NCBI RefSeq assembly: GCF_900215335.1
Contig: NZ_OCMT01000002.1
Span: 1,116,001-1,180,000, forward strand
DNA length: 64,000 nucleotides
Direction of reading: 5' to 3'
Origin: Pedobacter xixiisoli
Lineage (GTDB): Bacteria; Bacteroidota; Bacteroidia; Sphingobacteriales; Sphingobacteriaceae
Both the position numbers and the translations under genes were made by a program. Below the pieces are notes generated by a model. It was given only the letters and a program-made list of their open reading frames with translations. It made no database searches and was not told the origin of the DNA. This document shows positions 1 through 8,157 of the stretch, one piece after another. Positions within the stretch are counted from its first letter, which is position 1. Every line of letters starts with the position of its first letter.

Positions 1-377
1 TCCTTATTTGCTTTACCAGCAACTACAACTTGATTTAATGTAGCGCTAGATTCTTCCAAAGCAATATTTAAGGTAGTTGTAGCATTATCTTTTACTTCAA
101 CTAATTTGATAATTTTTGGAAGGTAACTAACGTAAGAAACCTCTACGGTGTATTTTCCTGCTGCTAAGCCACCAATTGAGTACTTACCATTAGCGTCAGT
201 TCCTGCAACTTTATTAGAACCTACTACTTTAACAGCGGCACTAATCAGTGTCTCTCCGGTAGTTTTATCCGTTACAGTTCCTGCGATTTTTCCTGTTCCC
301 TGTGCGAAAACAAATACACTTAATAACACCAAGGTAGTGGTGAGCAGTGCTTTTTTTAGAGTTAGTTGTGATTTCAA
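1..377 (-). CDS. Receptor-like outer-membrane protein, N-terminal part (truncated by window edge)
   Basis: The frame is open to the left edge, so only about 125 N-terminal residues are visible. The start is inferred to be TTG at 375-377: a TAA stop lies two codons upstream, no ATG is available, and TTG gives a good signal peptide (KKALL, a hydrophobic stretch, then FAQG). After cleavage comes a CarboxypepD_reg-like beta-sandwich (GKIAGTVTDKTTGETLISA..., about residues 24-105), ending in an LNQVVVAG stretch that resembles the segment before a TonB plug. This domain order is usual for Bacteroidota TonB-dependent receptors, but the plug and barrel are outside the window, so another surface protein with the same N-terminal domain is possible. 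Confidence 0.75.
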   Translation of the reverse strand, partial: MKSQLTLKKALLTTTLVLLSVFVFAQGTGKIAGTVTDKTTGETLISAAVKVVGSNKVAGTDANGKYSIGGLAAGKYTVEVSYVSYLPKIIKLVEVKDNATTTLNIALEESSATLNQVVVAGKANK

Positions 378-399
378 TTTGCCTTATTTTTAATTAGGG

Positions 400-407
400 C
401 AAAACTA
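400..407 (-). promoter_or_regulatory. -7 promoter element of the receptor-like gene
   Basis: TAGTTTTG on the minus strand matches the Bacteroidota -7 consensus TAnnTTTG exactly. It lies 22 bases before the inferred TTG start, leaving a leader of roughly 16 nt. I see no TTG at the usual -33 spacing. Confidence 0.45.
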
Positions 408-511
408 TTATCACAATGTTAGCTTCATGTTAGCTTGAAATTACCATTTGTTTATCCACAGGTTAACAAATTGTTAAAGCCCGCCAGCATGGCTTTTTAA
501 GAGCGTTTAAA

Positions 512-1024
512 TTAGTATTTTAAGCCAATTTTCTTGCATATAAAGTGTAATAACCAAATTGGGCCAATTAACAAAAACTTAACATCTTCTAAAAATGAGG
601 GCTTTTTACCTTCTATCTTGTGACCGATGAATTGACCCACCCAAGCAAGTACAAAAATAAGGGCGTAAATAGCATAAGCCGTTCCGCTACCTAGACCTAC
701 AATCAATTCTATTTTTACAATGACGAAGCTCATGGCCGCTACCACCCATATCATCAAGAAAAATAAAACCGGAGAAAGTGTAAAATAATAATAAAGCGAA
801 AAGGCGAGTAAAAAGGAAGCCCAGTTAAGGAACGTCTGGTATTGTCCCAAAAAATCTAACTTAGGAAATGGAATTTGCCAAACTAGCCCCAGCAAGCTAA
901 AAACAATTAGCGGCACACAAATCCAGTGGATTAACTTATTAGTTCCATCTTGATGGCTTTCTGCGTATTTATCGAATAAGATATCTACAGGCTTTTTTTC
1001 TGGGGCTTTTACAGTCTTGCTCAT
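512..1024 (-). CDS. Mpo1-like / DUF962 membrane protein
   Basis: A 170-residue protein that begins with a short soluble stretch followed by the family-typical FDKYAESHQDGTNKLIHWICVP segment. The conserved His residues of this segment fit the Mpo1 (YGL010w) group. Several hydrophobic segments follow (about residues 38-55, 68-90, 93-115 and 120-137), and the protein ends in a short cytoplasmic tail. Yeast Mpo1 is an Fe(II)-dependent dioxygenase that alpha-oxidises 2-hydroxy fatty acids; whether the bacterial homologue does the same is inference. It lies downstream of rny on the same strand but beyond a terminator, so it is probably transcribed separately. Confidence 0.8.
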   Translation of the reverse strand: MSKTVKAPEKKPVDILFDKYAESHQDGTNKLIHWICVPLIVFSLLGLVWQIPFPKLDFLGQYQTFLNWASFLLAFSLYYYFTLSPVLFFLMIWVVAAMSFVIVKIELIVGLGSGTAYAIYALIFVLAWVGQFIGHKIEGKKPSFLEDVKFLLIGPIWLLHFICKKIGLKY

Positions 1025-1054
1025 ATTTGGTTAATTTTGAATTGTAAAAATAAG

Positions 1055-1080
1055 AAAAGCGATAGGAATCTATCGCTTTT
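1055..1080 (-). terminator. Terminator downstream of rny
   Basis: A perfect inverted repeat (AAAAGCGATAG, four-base loop, CTATCGCTTTT) followed on the minus strand by T-rich sequence. It closes the rny transcript and separates it from the DUF962 gene. Confidence 0.7.
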
Positions 1081-1103
1081 AGTTTTTGTATCTTTATTTA
1101 AAC

Positions 1104-1179
1104 CATCATTGCAACGCACGAAGCAACCTTAAAGCGATTTCTAAATTCATGATAGATTGCTTCGTGCCTCGCAATGACG
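1104..1179. repeat. Palindromic intergenic repeat, GCACGAAGCAA family
   Basis: Two arms of about 26 bases (1104-1129 and 1154-1179) are imperfect inverted copies containing CATTGC, GCACGAAGCAA and a terminal AATGACG, with a 24-base loop. It begins 8 bases after the rny stop, between that stop and the rny terminator. The outer ATGACG end resembles the palindromes around 32.1-33.0 kb, though the arm sequence differs. It looks like a dispersed REP-like element. Confidence 0.7.
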
Positions 1180-1186
1180 AAATCGT

Positions 1187-2749
1187 TTACTTCGCAAATG
1201 CTACCGAACGAGTTTCTCTAATTACAGTAACCTTGATTTGACCTGGGTAAGTCATTTCAGTTTGGATACGGTTTGAGATATCTGCAGCTAACAATTCTGC
1301 TTGCTGGTCGGTTACTCTTTCGCTTTCTACCACTACACGTAGCTCTCTACCTGCTTGTATCGCAAAAGTTTTTTCTACACCTGGATAAGACAATGCCAAT
1401 TCTTCCAATTCTTTCAAACGCTTGATATAGCTTTCTACTACCTCTCTACGAGCACCTGGACGGGCACCGGAAATAGAGTCACAAGCTTGGATAATTGGAG
1501 AAATCATCGAAGTCATTTCAATTTCGTCGTGGTGGGCACCAATCGCATTACAAACCTCTGGATGTTCCTTATATTTCTCTGCTAATTGCATACCCAAAAT
1601 AGCGTGCGGTAATTCTGGATTATCATCAGGCACTTTACCTATATCATGTAATAAACCAGCACGTTTAGCCAATTTAGCATTTAAGCCCAATTCTGCCGCC
1701 ATAGTAGCACAAAAGTTCGCTACCTCACGAGAGTGATGTAATAAGTTTTGTCCGTAAGAAGAACGGTAACGCATACGACCCACCATTCTAATTAACTCTG
1801 GGTGTAAACCGTGGATACCCAAATCAATAACCGTACGCTCACCAATCTCAATAATTTCGTCTTCGATTTGCTTTTTGGTCTTCGCCACAATCTCTTCGAT
1901 ACGAGCTGGGTGAATACGACCATCGGTTACCAAACGGTGTAAAGCCAAACGAGCAATCTCTCTTCTCACAGGATCGAAACCTGAAAGGATAATTGCTTCT
2001 GGAGTATCATCTACAATAATTTCGATACCTGTAGCTGCTTCTAAAGCACGAATGTTACGGCCTTCCCTACCAATTACACGACCTTTAATTTCATCGTTAT
2101 CGATATGGAAAATAGAAACTGAGTTTTCAATCGCGGCTTCTGCCGCAGTACGTTGAATCGTTTGGATAACTACTTTCTTCGCTTCTTTGCTTGCGGTTAA
2201 TTTAGCTTCGTCGACAATGTCTTTTACTTGCATTAAAGCTTGCGAACGAGCTTCTGCTTTCATGTTTTCTACCAACTGGTTTTTAGCTTCTTCGGCACTT
2301 AAACCCGCAATAGTTTCCAATTGTTGTACGTGTTGATTTTTAAGCACATCTACTTCTTCCTGTTTTTTAACAGCCAAAGCGGTTTGTTTTTCTAGATTAT
2401 CTTTTTGCTTATCTAAATCTTGCTCTTTTCTATTGGCATTCTCTAGTTTTGAGTTTAGTGATTGCTCTTTTTGTTTGATACTGTTTTCGCGTTGCGCAAC
2501 TTCATTATTTCTCGAATTAACTTGCTGCTCGTGCTCGGCTTTCATTTGCAAAAACTTCTCTTTTGCTTCGAGCAATCTATTTTTCTTTAAGATTTCGGCA
2601 TTATTCTCTGCATCTTTTAGAATTTTCTTCGCCTTTGTCTGTGCCGCTACTTCCTGTTGCTTTAACAGGTTACGCAGCAGGTATCTGCCAATTACCACAC
2701 CAACAATTAAGCTGGCAAGTATGCATCCTACGATTCCTAATATTTCCAT
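1187..2749 (-). CDS. rny: Ribonuclease Y
   Basis: Full-length at 520 residues. It has one N-terminal membrane helix (residues 3-25), a long charged coiled coil (about 30-200), a KH RNA-binding domain with GREG at 227-230, and an HD phosphohydrolase domain with the metal-binding HD pair at 368-369 (LLHDIGK). RNase Y is a membrane-anchored endoribonuclease that starts mRNA decay in bacteria lacking RNase E. The ATG at 2747-2749 forms the end of a tandem repeat unit, described separately. It lies downstream of zapA, separated by the structured RNA region. Confidence 0.97.
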   Translation of the reverse strand: MEILGIVGCILASLIVGVVIGRYLLRNLLKQQEVAAQTKAKKILKDAENNAEILKKNRLLEAKEKFLQMKAEHEQQVNSRNNEVAQRENSIKQKEQSLNSKLENANRKEQDLDKQKDNLEKQTALAVKKQEEVDVLKNQHVQQLETIAGLSAEEAKNQLVENMKAEARSQALMQVKDIVDEAKLTASKEAKKVVIQTIQRTAAEAAIENSVSIFHIDNDEIKGRVIGREGRNIRALEAATGIEIIVDDTPEAIILSGFDPVRREIARLALHRLVTDGRIHPARIEEIVAKTKKQIEDEIIEIGERTVIDLGIHGLHPELIRMVGRMRYRSSYGQNLLHHSREVANFCATMAAELGLNAKLAKRAGLLHDIGKVPDDNPELPHAILGMQLAEKYKEHPEVCNAIGAHHDEIEMTSMISPIIQACDSISGARPGARREVVESYIKRLKELEELALSYPGVEKTFAIQAGRELRVVVESERVTDQQAELLAADISNRIQTEMTYPGQIKVTVIRETRSVAFAK

Positions 2750-2898
2750 TGTCTAGTTTTTGTTTTTATTGGTAATGGAGCTATCGTTTCCGATGGTTCC
2801 ATTGTCTATTGTTTGTTTTTATTGGTAATGGAGCTGTCGTAACCGACGGTTCCATTTTCTAGTTGTTGTTTATGTTGATGATGCTCCGCACCATCTAG
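2746..2898 (-). repeat. 53-base tandem repeat with a covarying hairpin, ahead of rny
   Basis: Two nearly identical 53-base units occupy 2746-2798 and 2799-2851, and a degenerate third begins at 2852. In the rny sense, each full unit begins with ATGGAACC and carries a small hairpin closed by GGA/TCC. The inner stem is CATCG/CGATAG in one copy and CGTCG/CGACAG in the other, so both sides changed together and pairing is kept. The rny start codon (ATGGAA) coincides with the first bases of what would be the next unit. Confidence 0.8.
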
Positions 2899-2907
2899 GT
2901 TTTGTAT

Positions 2908-2990
2908 ATAAAAAAAGCCGTTACTAAATTATTATGTTCCAAATGTGCAGCCACATCAATTAAAAGAAACATAAAAATTTAGCCACGGCC
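2908..2990 (-). ncRNA. Candidate 6S-Flavo-like rod-shaped RNA (or unusually long zapA terminator)
   Basis: On the minus strand this folds into nested stems: GCCGU/ACGGC, then CUAAAUU/AAUUUAG, then UUAUGUUUC/GGAACAUAA, then AUGUG/CACAU with a four-base loop, with unpaired bulges between. A run of seven U follows the outer stem at 2910-2916. A perfect -7 element (TAAATTTG, 2990-2997) lies just upstream. A rod with internal bubbles that ends in a U tract resembles 6S RNAs, of which the short Bacteroidota class is called 6S-Flavo. The identity is inference: the structure could be only a long terminator for zapA. Confidence 0.45.
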
Positions 2991-3044
2991 AAATTTATAG
3001 CTATAGAAAACCCTTTTGAATTTCAAAAAGGCATAAAGAACATT

Positions 3045-3335
3045 TTATTTAGCGAAAAATCCGTTCAATAAACTATCTAACTCCTCAACTTTATCAGCAA
3101 CTGTTGTGTCTTGGTGTTGTACCTTATGCTCGGCTTTTAAAACTGCTGTTGCATAATGTAAAACTGCCATCGACAGCAAATCTTGCTTATCTCTAACCGC
3201 ATAATTTTCTTGATAGTCTTTTATACGTTCGTTGATAATTTTTGCCGCCCTTCTCACAATTTCCTCTTCTTCCATACTTACCTTTAAAGGGTAAATGCGG
3301 TCGGCGATAGTTATTTTAATCGAGATTTCTCCCAT
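3045..3335 (-). CDS. zapA: Cell division protein ZapA
   Basis: A 96-residue protein with the ZapA layout. The N-terminal beta-alpha head (GEISIKITIADRIYPL, then EEEEIVRRAAKIINERI) precedes a C-terminal helix that normally forms the tetrameric coiled coil (KQDLLSMAVLHYATAVLKAE). ZapA binds FtsZ and cross-links protofilaments at the division ring. It sits 32 bases downstream of a ZapB-like coiled-coil gene and is very probably co-transcribed with it. Confidence 0.9.
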   Translation of the reverse strand: MGEISIKITIADRIYPLKVSMEEEEIVRRAAKIINERIKDYQENYAVRDKQDLLSMAVLHYATAVLKAEHKVQHQDTTVADKVEELDSLLNGFFAK

Positions 3336-3367
3336 TTTCGTAGCTTTGTTTCAATTAATCTGTTTGC

Positions 3368-3658
3368 TTATTTCTTAAGCAATGTCACACACTTATCAAT
3401 TTCACGCACAAAATCGTTAATTTTTTGCTTTATATCAAGTGTCTTTTCACTTGTACCTTCAATACTCTTTGCTAATTTGAGCACTCTTATCTTTTCATCT
3501 AGCTCTAAATGAGTGTTTTTAGCACTCACCAACGCTTGCTTTTGTTGCTGATTTTCTGCTTTTAATAAATGATTTTCTTCCTGTAAAGCACTGCAAAGCT
3601 CAATTAATCGAGCAGTTTTTTGCATTACACTATTTAGTTGATCAGCTACAGCAGCCAT
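3368..3658 (-). CDS. Small coiled-coil protein, possible ZapB-like partner of ZapA
   Basis: A 96-residue soluble protein, almost wholly helical. Heptad-like leucines run from about residue 8 to 65 (LCSALQEENHLLKAENQQQ is typical leucine-zipper composition), followed by a Lys/Asp-rich tail. No catalytic motif is visible. It lies immediately upstream of zapA on the same strand, and a short coiled coil beside zapA suggests a division-ring role like ZapB, but that rests on position and composition only. Confidence 0.75.
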   Translation of the reverse strand: MAAVADQLNSVMQKTARLIELCSALQEENHLLKAENQQQKQALVSAKNTHLELDEKIRVLKLAKSIEGTSEKTLDIKQKINDFVREIDKCVTLLKK

Positions 3659-3665
3659 TTTTCCA

Positions 3666-3720
3666 GTTATGGGTTTTGAGTTGCGAGTTGCGAGTTATAA
3701 GGTTTTAACCCAGTAACTCA
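3666..3720. repeat. GAGTTGCGAGTT-type intergenic repeat
   Basis: Short direct repeats of GAGTTGC/GAGTT are followed by GTAACTC on the other side, so the stretch can fold back on itself. The same phrase recurs between mreB and mreC (21445-21512). It separates pheT from the ZapB-like gene. Confidence 0.6.
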
Positions 3721-3751
3721 TCACACGATACTCTTAACAATTTTTAATATT

Positions 3752-6148
3752 TTATCTTATTTCTGCTTTAGCAGTTTGTGCTAAGTTAGTAATAATCTTT
3801 TGCATAATGCTATCGATCTGTTTATCAGTCAAAGTCTGTTCTTCATCTTGCAAAGTGAAGTTTAAAGCATAAGATTTTTTACCTTCTGGTAATTTATCGC
3901 CTTCATAAACGTCAAACACTTGCACATTTTTCACCAATTTCTTTTCAGCTTTAAAGGCAATGGTTTTCAATTCATCAAAAGTTACAGCTTGATCTACCAA
4001 TAAAGATAAATCTCTTCTTACCGCTGGATATTTAGGCACTTCTTTGTTGATGATTTTGTTTTTCTTCAAAGCGTCCAATACAAAAGCCCAATCGAAATCT
4101 GCGTAAAAAATATCCTGTTTCAAACCCGCTGCTTTTTTGTCGGCTTGGGTTACCGCTCCAAAACTTACCAAGGTCTTGTCTCCTCTAAAGTATTTTAAGC
4201 CATAGGCGAAGTTCTCGTCTTTAACTTCCGCAGTTTGGAAACTAGAAAGACCTAAACGTGTTACCACAGCATCTACCGCTCCTTTTAAATTATAAAAAGT
4301 TGAATTAGCAGATTGATGGTTCCATTGTTCACTTTGTTTTGCACCGCTCAATGCAATTAACAAACGTGGACGTTCCACATATTTACCTTCAATTAAATGA
4401 TAGGTTTTTCCGAACTCGTAGAATTTGATATCTGAGTTTTTACGGTTGATGTTATAAGCTACACTCTCTAAAGCTGGCTGCAACAAACTTTGGCGCATCG
4501 CATTCAAATCAGAACTTAACGGATTTAAAATTTGAACCGCCTCTTCTTCGTTCTTAGAATTTGCCAAACGTGTTAGAGAGTTACACCAAATTTCTACAAA
4601 ACCATTTGCAGTAAGCATATCAGCTACTAAGTTTTGGATATTTTCTCTATTCGGTTTAACTGTGAAAGCCAACGAAGCATTTACTTTCGATGGAATTTCG
4701 ATGTTATCGTAACCGTAAATACGTAAAACTTCCTCTGTAATATCACATTCACGGGTAACATCTACTTTATATGCGGGAACCAGTAAATCTAATCCTTCTG
4801 CAGTTTCTTTAGCAACGCTGATACCTAAAGCAGTGATGATTTCCTTAATTTCTGCAGCAGGAATATCCTTACCAATTAAATCAACTATGTTTTGATATTT
4901 TACAGCAACTTCAAATGGGTTAGCTTTTACTGGGTAAATATCAGAAACTGATGAAGAAATTTCACCACCAGCAACTTCCTTAATCAACAAAGCTGCTCTT
5001 TGCAATGCCAAAATGGTAATTTCTGGATCTGTGCCACGCTCAAAACGGAACGAAGCATCTGTCTTTAAGCCGTGCCTCTTAGATGTTTTACGTACAGAAA
5101 CTGCATTAAAATAAGCGCTTTCCAGGAATATATTGGTAGTTTGCTCAGTAACTCCCGAACCGATTCCACCAAAAACACCTGCAATACACAAAGGCTTTTC
5201 AGCATCGCAAATCATTAAATCTTCTGCCGAAAGTTTACGCTCTACTTCATCTAAAGTAACAAAAGGTGTACCTTCCGCACATTTTTTAACGATGATTTTA
5301 TTACCTGCAATCTGATCTGCATCAAAAGCATGTAAAGGCTGCCCCAACTCATGCAACACGTAATTGGTCACATCTACTATGTTATTAATTGGACGAACGC
5401 CAATTACCTTCAATTTATCTTTTAACCAATCTGGCGATGATTTTACAGTAACTCCACTAATACTTACACTGCTATAACGCGGACAAGCATCTGTAGCTTC
5501 CACCTCCACTGCGATGTTTAAGTTTTCGTTCTCGATTGCAAAAGCACTTACATCTGGTAACTCATAGCTCGTACGTAAATAAGCTGCTAAATCTCTAGCC
5601 ACACCTAAGTGCGAAGCTGCATCGGCACGATTTGGCGTTAAACCTATTTCGAATAGATAATCATCATCAACGTTGAAATATTTTTTAGCTTCAAGACCTA
5701 CGGTTGCATCCTCTGGCAATACCATGATGCCAGCATGAGAACCACCTAAGCCGATTTCATCTTCGGCACAGATCATTCCCTCAGAAACTTCACCTCTAAT
5801 TTTCGATTTGTTGATTTTAAAAGGCTCACCTTCATTTGGATGAACTGTAGTACCCACAATGGCAACCACTACTTTTTGTCCGGCAGCAACATTTGGCGCA
5901 CCACAAACAATTTGTAATAGTTCTGGTCCGCCAACATTTACTTTGGTAACGCTTAACCTATCTGCATTAGGGTGCTGTGCTCGCTCTTCTACATATCCAA
6001 TCACCAAACCTTCCAATCCTCCTGGAATAGTTTGCACTTTCTCCAAGCTTTCCACCTCTAATCCGATATTAGTTAAGATTAGCGAAAGTTCTTGAGGAGT
6101 TTTATCCGTTTTTAATATCTGTTTAAGCCAGCTGTATGATATTTTCAT
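3752..6148 (-). CDS. pheT: Phenylalanine--tRNA ligase beta subunit
   Basis: The chosen ATG at 6146-6148 gives MKISYSWLKQ, the family's usual beginning, and a protein of 798 residues. A longer in-frame reading from 6181 adds an unlikely 11-residue tail. Domains in order: the tRNA-binding EMAP-II-like fold (about 40-150), B3/B4 (about 210-400, with the editing site), B5 (about 400-480), a catalytic-like core, and the C-terminal anticodon-binding FDX-ACB domain (about 705-798; KYPAVRRDLSLLVD). It forms an alpha2-beta2 enzyme with PheS, which is not in the window. Confidence 0.96.
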   Translation of the reverse strand: MKISYSWLKQILKTDKTPQELSLILTNIGLEVESLEKVQTIPGGLEGLVIGYVEERAQHPNADRLSVTKVNVGGPELLQIVCGAPNVAAGQKVVVAIVGTTVHPNEGEPFKINKSKIRGEVSEGMICAEDEIGLGGSHAGIMVLPEDATVGLEAKKYFNVDDDYLFEIGLTPNRADAASHLGVARDLAAYLRTSYELPDVSAFAIENENLNIAVEVEATDACPRYSSVSISGVTVKSSPDWLKDKLKVIGVRPINNIVDVTNYVLHELGQPLHAFDADQIAGNKIIVKKCAEGTPFVTLDEVERKLSAEDLMICDAEKPLCIAGVFGGIGSGVTEQTTNIFLESAYFNAVSVRKTSKRHGLKTDASFRFERGTDPEITILALQRAALLIKEVAGGEISSSVSDIYPVKANPFEVAVKYQNIVDLIGKDIPAAEIKEIITALGISVAKETAEGLDLLVPAYKVDVTRECDITEEVLRIYGYDNIEIPSKVNASLAFTVKPNRENIQNLVADMLTANGFVEIWCNSLTRLANSKNEEEAVQILNPLSSDLNAMRQSLLQPALESVAYNINRKNSDIKFYEFGKTYHLIEGKYVERPRLLIALSGAKQSEQWNHQSANSTFYNLKGAVDAVVTRLGLSSFQTAEVKDENFAYGLKYFRGDKTLVSFGAVTQADKKAAGLKQDIFYADFDWAFVLDALKKNKIINKEVPKYPAVRRDLSLLVDQAVTFDELKTIAFKAEKKLVKNVQVFDVYEGDKLPEGKKSYALNFTLQDEEQTLTDKQIDSIMQKIITNLAQTAKAEIR

Positions 6149-6167
6149 TTGTAATTTATATGTATAG

Positions 6168-6248
6168 AGACGCATAATCACGCGTCTGTACTAAAATATG
6201 CCTTCCATAATCGCATATCAAGCATGAGAATTTCATGCGTATTGATGC
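6168..6248 (-). promoter_or_regulatory. Hairpin-rich leader of pheT
   Basis: Two stem-loops lie between the probable promoter and the pheT start. One is 6168-6187 (AGACGC/GCGTCT). The other is 6213-6248 (GCATGA/TCATGC, extended by ATCAA/TTGAT). The first resembles short GAGACGC repeats that I recall as widespread between Bacteroidota genes, so it may be a repeat rather than a regulator. I see no leader peptide rich in Phe codons. Confidence 0.35.
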
Positions 6249-6261
6249 AAAAAATAAAATG

Positions 6262-6269
6262 CAAAGATA
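6262..6269 (-). promoter_or_regulatory. -7 promoter element of pheT
   Basis: TATCTTTG on the minus strand, an exact TAnnTTTG match, about 115 bases before the pheT start. No clear TTG at -33 was found. Confidence 0.45.
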
Positions 6270-6307
6270 TTATTTATAAAGCTAAAGGAGAAGGAATGAA
6301 GAATAAG

Positions 6308-6336
6308 ACTTACGAAGTTTATGAAACTTCGTAAGT
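6308..6336 (-). terminator. Inverted repeat, probable terminator of the endonuclease/phosphatase gene
   Basis: A perfect 13-base inverted repeat (ACTTACGAAGTTT with a three-base loop) 30 bases beyond the stop of the minus-strand gene. The T tract is weak, so termination is likely but not certain. Confidence 0.5.
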
Positions 6337-6366
6337 ATACCTCTTTTAAGTACGTAAATCAGTTGG

Positions 6367-7200
6367 CTAAAACAATAATTTAGCCAATACAGGCATATGG
6401 TCTGAAAAATATTTTTGGTCTTTGCTATCTGTCAACACGCCATATTTTTGCACCTTGAAGCCTTTATTTACGAAAATATAATCGATTCTATCTTTTAACG
6501 GGCTATTAAAATCGAAACCATTAAAAGTTCCCTCTGGACCATAAGGAGGCTCTATTGATATTTCTTTACTATCGCTTAAAAAAGATTTAATAGTTGCAAT
6601 GGCATCAGTTTCTGGAGTTACATTTAAATCGCCAGTGTAAATAACAGGTAGTTTTGGTGCTATTTCTTGTATTTTCTGCTTGATTAATTTTGCAGATTCT
6701 ATTCTTGCTTGCACGCCTACATGATCGTAGTGTGTGTTGAATACCAAGAATTCCTTTTTATTTAGTTTATCGTATAATCTTACCCAAGTACAAACACGGT
6801 TAAACATGGCATCCCAACCTTTGCTCGGTACATTTGGAGTTTGCGATAACCAAAAAACGCCACCGTCTTTTTTGGCAAACCTTTTTTTATTGTAGAAAAT
6901 CGGAGAGAACTCCCCCTTACGCTTACCATCATCTCTACCCGCTCCTACTGCTTCAAAATCGGAGTTTTCTAAAATTGCATCATACTGTTCTGCCAAGGCT
7001 TCTTGCGCACATAAAATATCGGTATCATGGAATTTCACTAAAGCCTTTACATTATCTTTTCTCTTATTCCAAGCGTGAATTCCATCCTTTTCAGTACTAT
7101 ATCTTACGTTATAAGTTATCACATTAATGGTTTGATTTTTCTGTGCCTGAACTTGGAAACCAACAACAATTAGCAACAGAACGGCTATAATTTTTTTCAT
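6367..7200 (-). CDS. Secreted endonuclease/exonuclease/phosphatase-fold hydrolase
   Basis: A 277-residue protein with a signal peptide (MKKIIAVLLLIVVGFQVQAQ). The metal-dependent EEP fold is shown by its usual signposts: NVITYNVRYS near the N terminus, the Glu of CAQEALAEQY, the GDLNVTP Asp/Asn pair and the C-terminal SDHMPV. Such secreted Bacteroidota enzymes hydrolyse phosphodiesters or phosphomonoesters, but sequence alone does not decide between a nucleic-acid, inositol-phosphate or sphingomyelin substrate. It is a single-gene unit with its own -7 element and terminator. It acts in the periplasm or outside the cell. Confidence 0.88.
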   Translation of the reverse strand: MKKIIAVLLLIVVGFQVQAQKNQTINVITYNVRYSTEKDGIHAWNKRKDNVKALVKFHDTDILCAQEALAEQYDAILENSDFEAVGAGRDDGKRKGEFSPIFYNKKRFAKKDGGVFWLSQTPNVPSKGWDAMFNRVCTWVRLYDKLNKKEFLVFNTHYDHVGVQARIESAKLIKQKIQEIAPKLPVIYTGDLNVTPETDAIATIKSFLSDSKEISIEPPYGPEGTFNGFDFNSPLKDRIDYIFVNKGFKVQKYGVLTDSKDQKYFSDHMPVLAKLLF

Positions 7201-7235
7201 CTTTTTTAAAATTTGATTTAACCTTAGGATAGTAT

Positions 7236-7243
7236 CAAAAGTA
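7236..7243 (-). promoter_or_regulatory. -7 promoter element of the EEP-family gene
   Basis: TACTTTTG on the minus strand, an exact TAnnTTTG match, 36 bases before the start codon. No TTG at the expected -33 distance. Confidence 0.4.
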
Positions 7244-7460
7244 AAAATTCAAACCTAATTATGATGGCATCTCATATTATTTCTATATAAACAACACTAC
7301 AAAACAATTACTAACAAACTCATAACCAAACAAAAAAGCGAACTTATCATTATCAAAAAGAGATTGTTTTTTAACAAAAAAATATAAAATGAAAGCATTT
7401 TAAATAAAAAACACAACATAAAGTTCATCATTTAATCACAATAAGTTTATTATATTAGCC

Positions 7461-7468
7461 TACTTTTG
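7461..7468 (+). promoter_or_regulatory. -7 promoter element abutting the ECF sigma gene
   Basis: TACTTTTG, an exact match to TAnnTTTG, ends only 7 bases before the ATG at 7476. If used, the transcript would be leaderless or nearly so. Confidence 0.45.
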
Positions 7469-7475
7469 ACCAAAT

Positions 7476-8078
7476 ATGAACGACAGGGAACTATCTTCAG
7501 TCAGCGACGAGCTTCTGCTTTCGCGTATCTGTAACGATGACGACCGCAAAGCATTTTCCGTGCTTTATGATCGTTATTGGGCTGTGCTCATACAAACCTG
7601 TTTCAAACGATTAAAGTGTTTGGAGACTTCAGAAGAAATTGTTCAGGAGATTTTTGTAGACTTATTTGTTAGAAGAAATGAACTTCAACTAAACTCTACC
7701 TTAGAAGCTTACTTAAAAACAGCGGTTAAGTACAAAATATACAACCACTATCGTTCGCAGCAAATTCATCAATCTTATTTGAACAGCGAACTGAGCATAC
7801 AAAAAATTCATTCTCCAGCTCCAGATGAGGTTTTCCAAAAAAAGGAACTGAACGCTTTAATTATTGCTGCTACAGCACAAATGCCCGAAAAGTGCAAAGA
7901 AGTTTTTATGCTGAGTCGTTATCAACAGCTTTCTCATAAAGATATTTCTAGCAGACTAGGGATTTCGGTGAGCACTGTAAAAAAGCACATCACCAAAGCT
8001 ACCAACATTTTAAAAGCTAACTTCAAGCAGCACAGTCCTGATTTGTTGGCAGTTCTATCTAGCCTATACTTGCTTTAA
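7476..8078 (+). CDS. ECF sigma factor, FecI-like
   Basis: A 200-residue RNA polymerase sigma-70 factor of the ECF class. Region 2 is seen in DRKAFSVLYDRYW and EEIVQEIFVDLFVRR (about 22-72). Region 4 is a helix-turn-helix (MPEKCKEVFMLSRYQQLSHKDIS..., about 130-180). It is the first gene of a sigma / FecR / SusC / SusD run on the plus strand. In such loci substrate-loaded receptor signals through FecR to free the sigma factor, which then transcribes the receptor operon. Confidence 0.93.
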   Translation: MNDRELSSVSDELLLSRICNDDDRKAFSVLYDRYWAVLIQTCFKRLKCLETSEEIVQEIFVDLFVRRNELQLNSTLEAYLKTAVKYKIYNHYRSQQIHQSYLNSELSIQKIHSPAPDEVFQKKELNALIIAATAQMPEKCKEVFMLSRYQQLSHKDISSRLGISVSTVKKHITKATNILKANFKQHSPDLLAVLSSLYLL

Positions 8079-8157
8079 ACAAGCAATTCACACAATTTTT
8101 ATTTTTTTTTAAATTTTGACTAGCACCTCTTAGCGAGTTAAGTTATTTGTATTTGAA

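Noticed and set aside
148..393. Plus-strand open frame of 81 codons at the left edge
   Set aside because: It is the antisense of the receptor-like gene, whose minus-strand product has a signal peptide and a recognisable domain.
3666..3720. Repeat phrases considered as a CRISPR array
   Set aside because: The repeats have no regular spacers, are few, and no cas gene is present in the window.
6168..6248. T-box or Phe-attenuator leader for pheT
   Set aside because: No T-box core motif and no Phe-rich leader peptide; the first hairpin looks like a common intergenic repeat.
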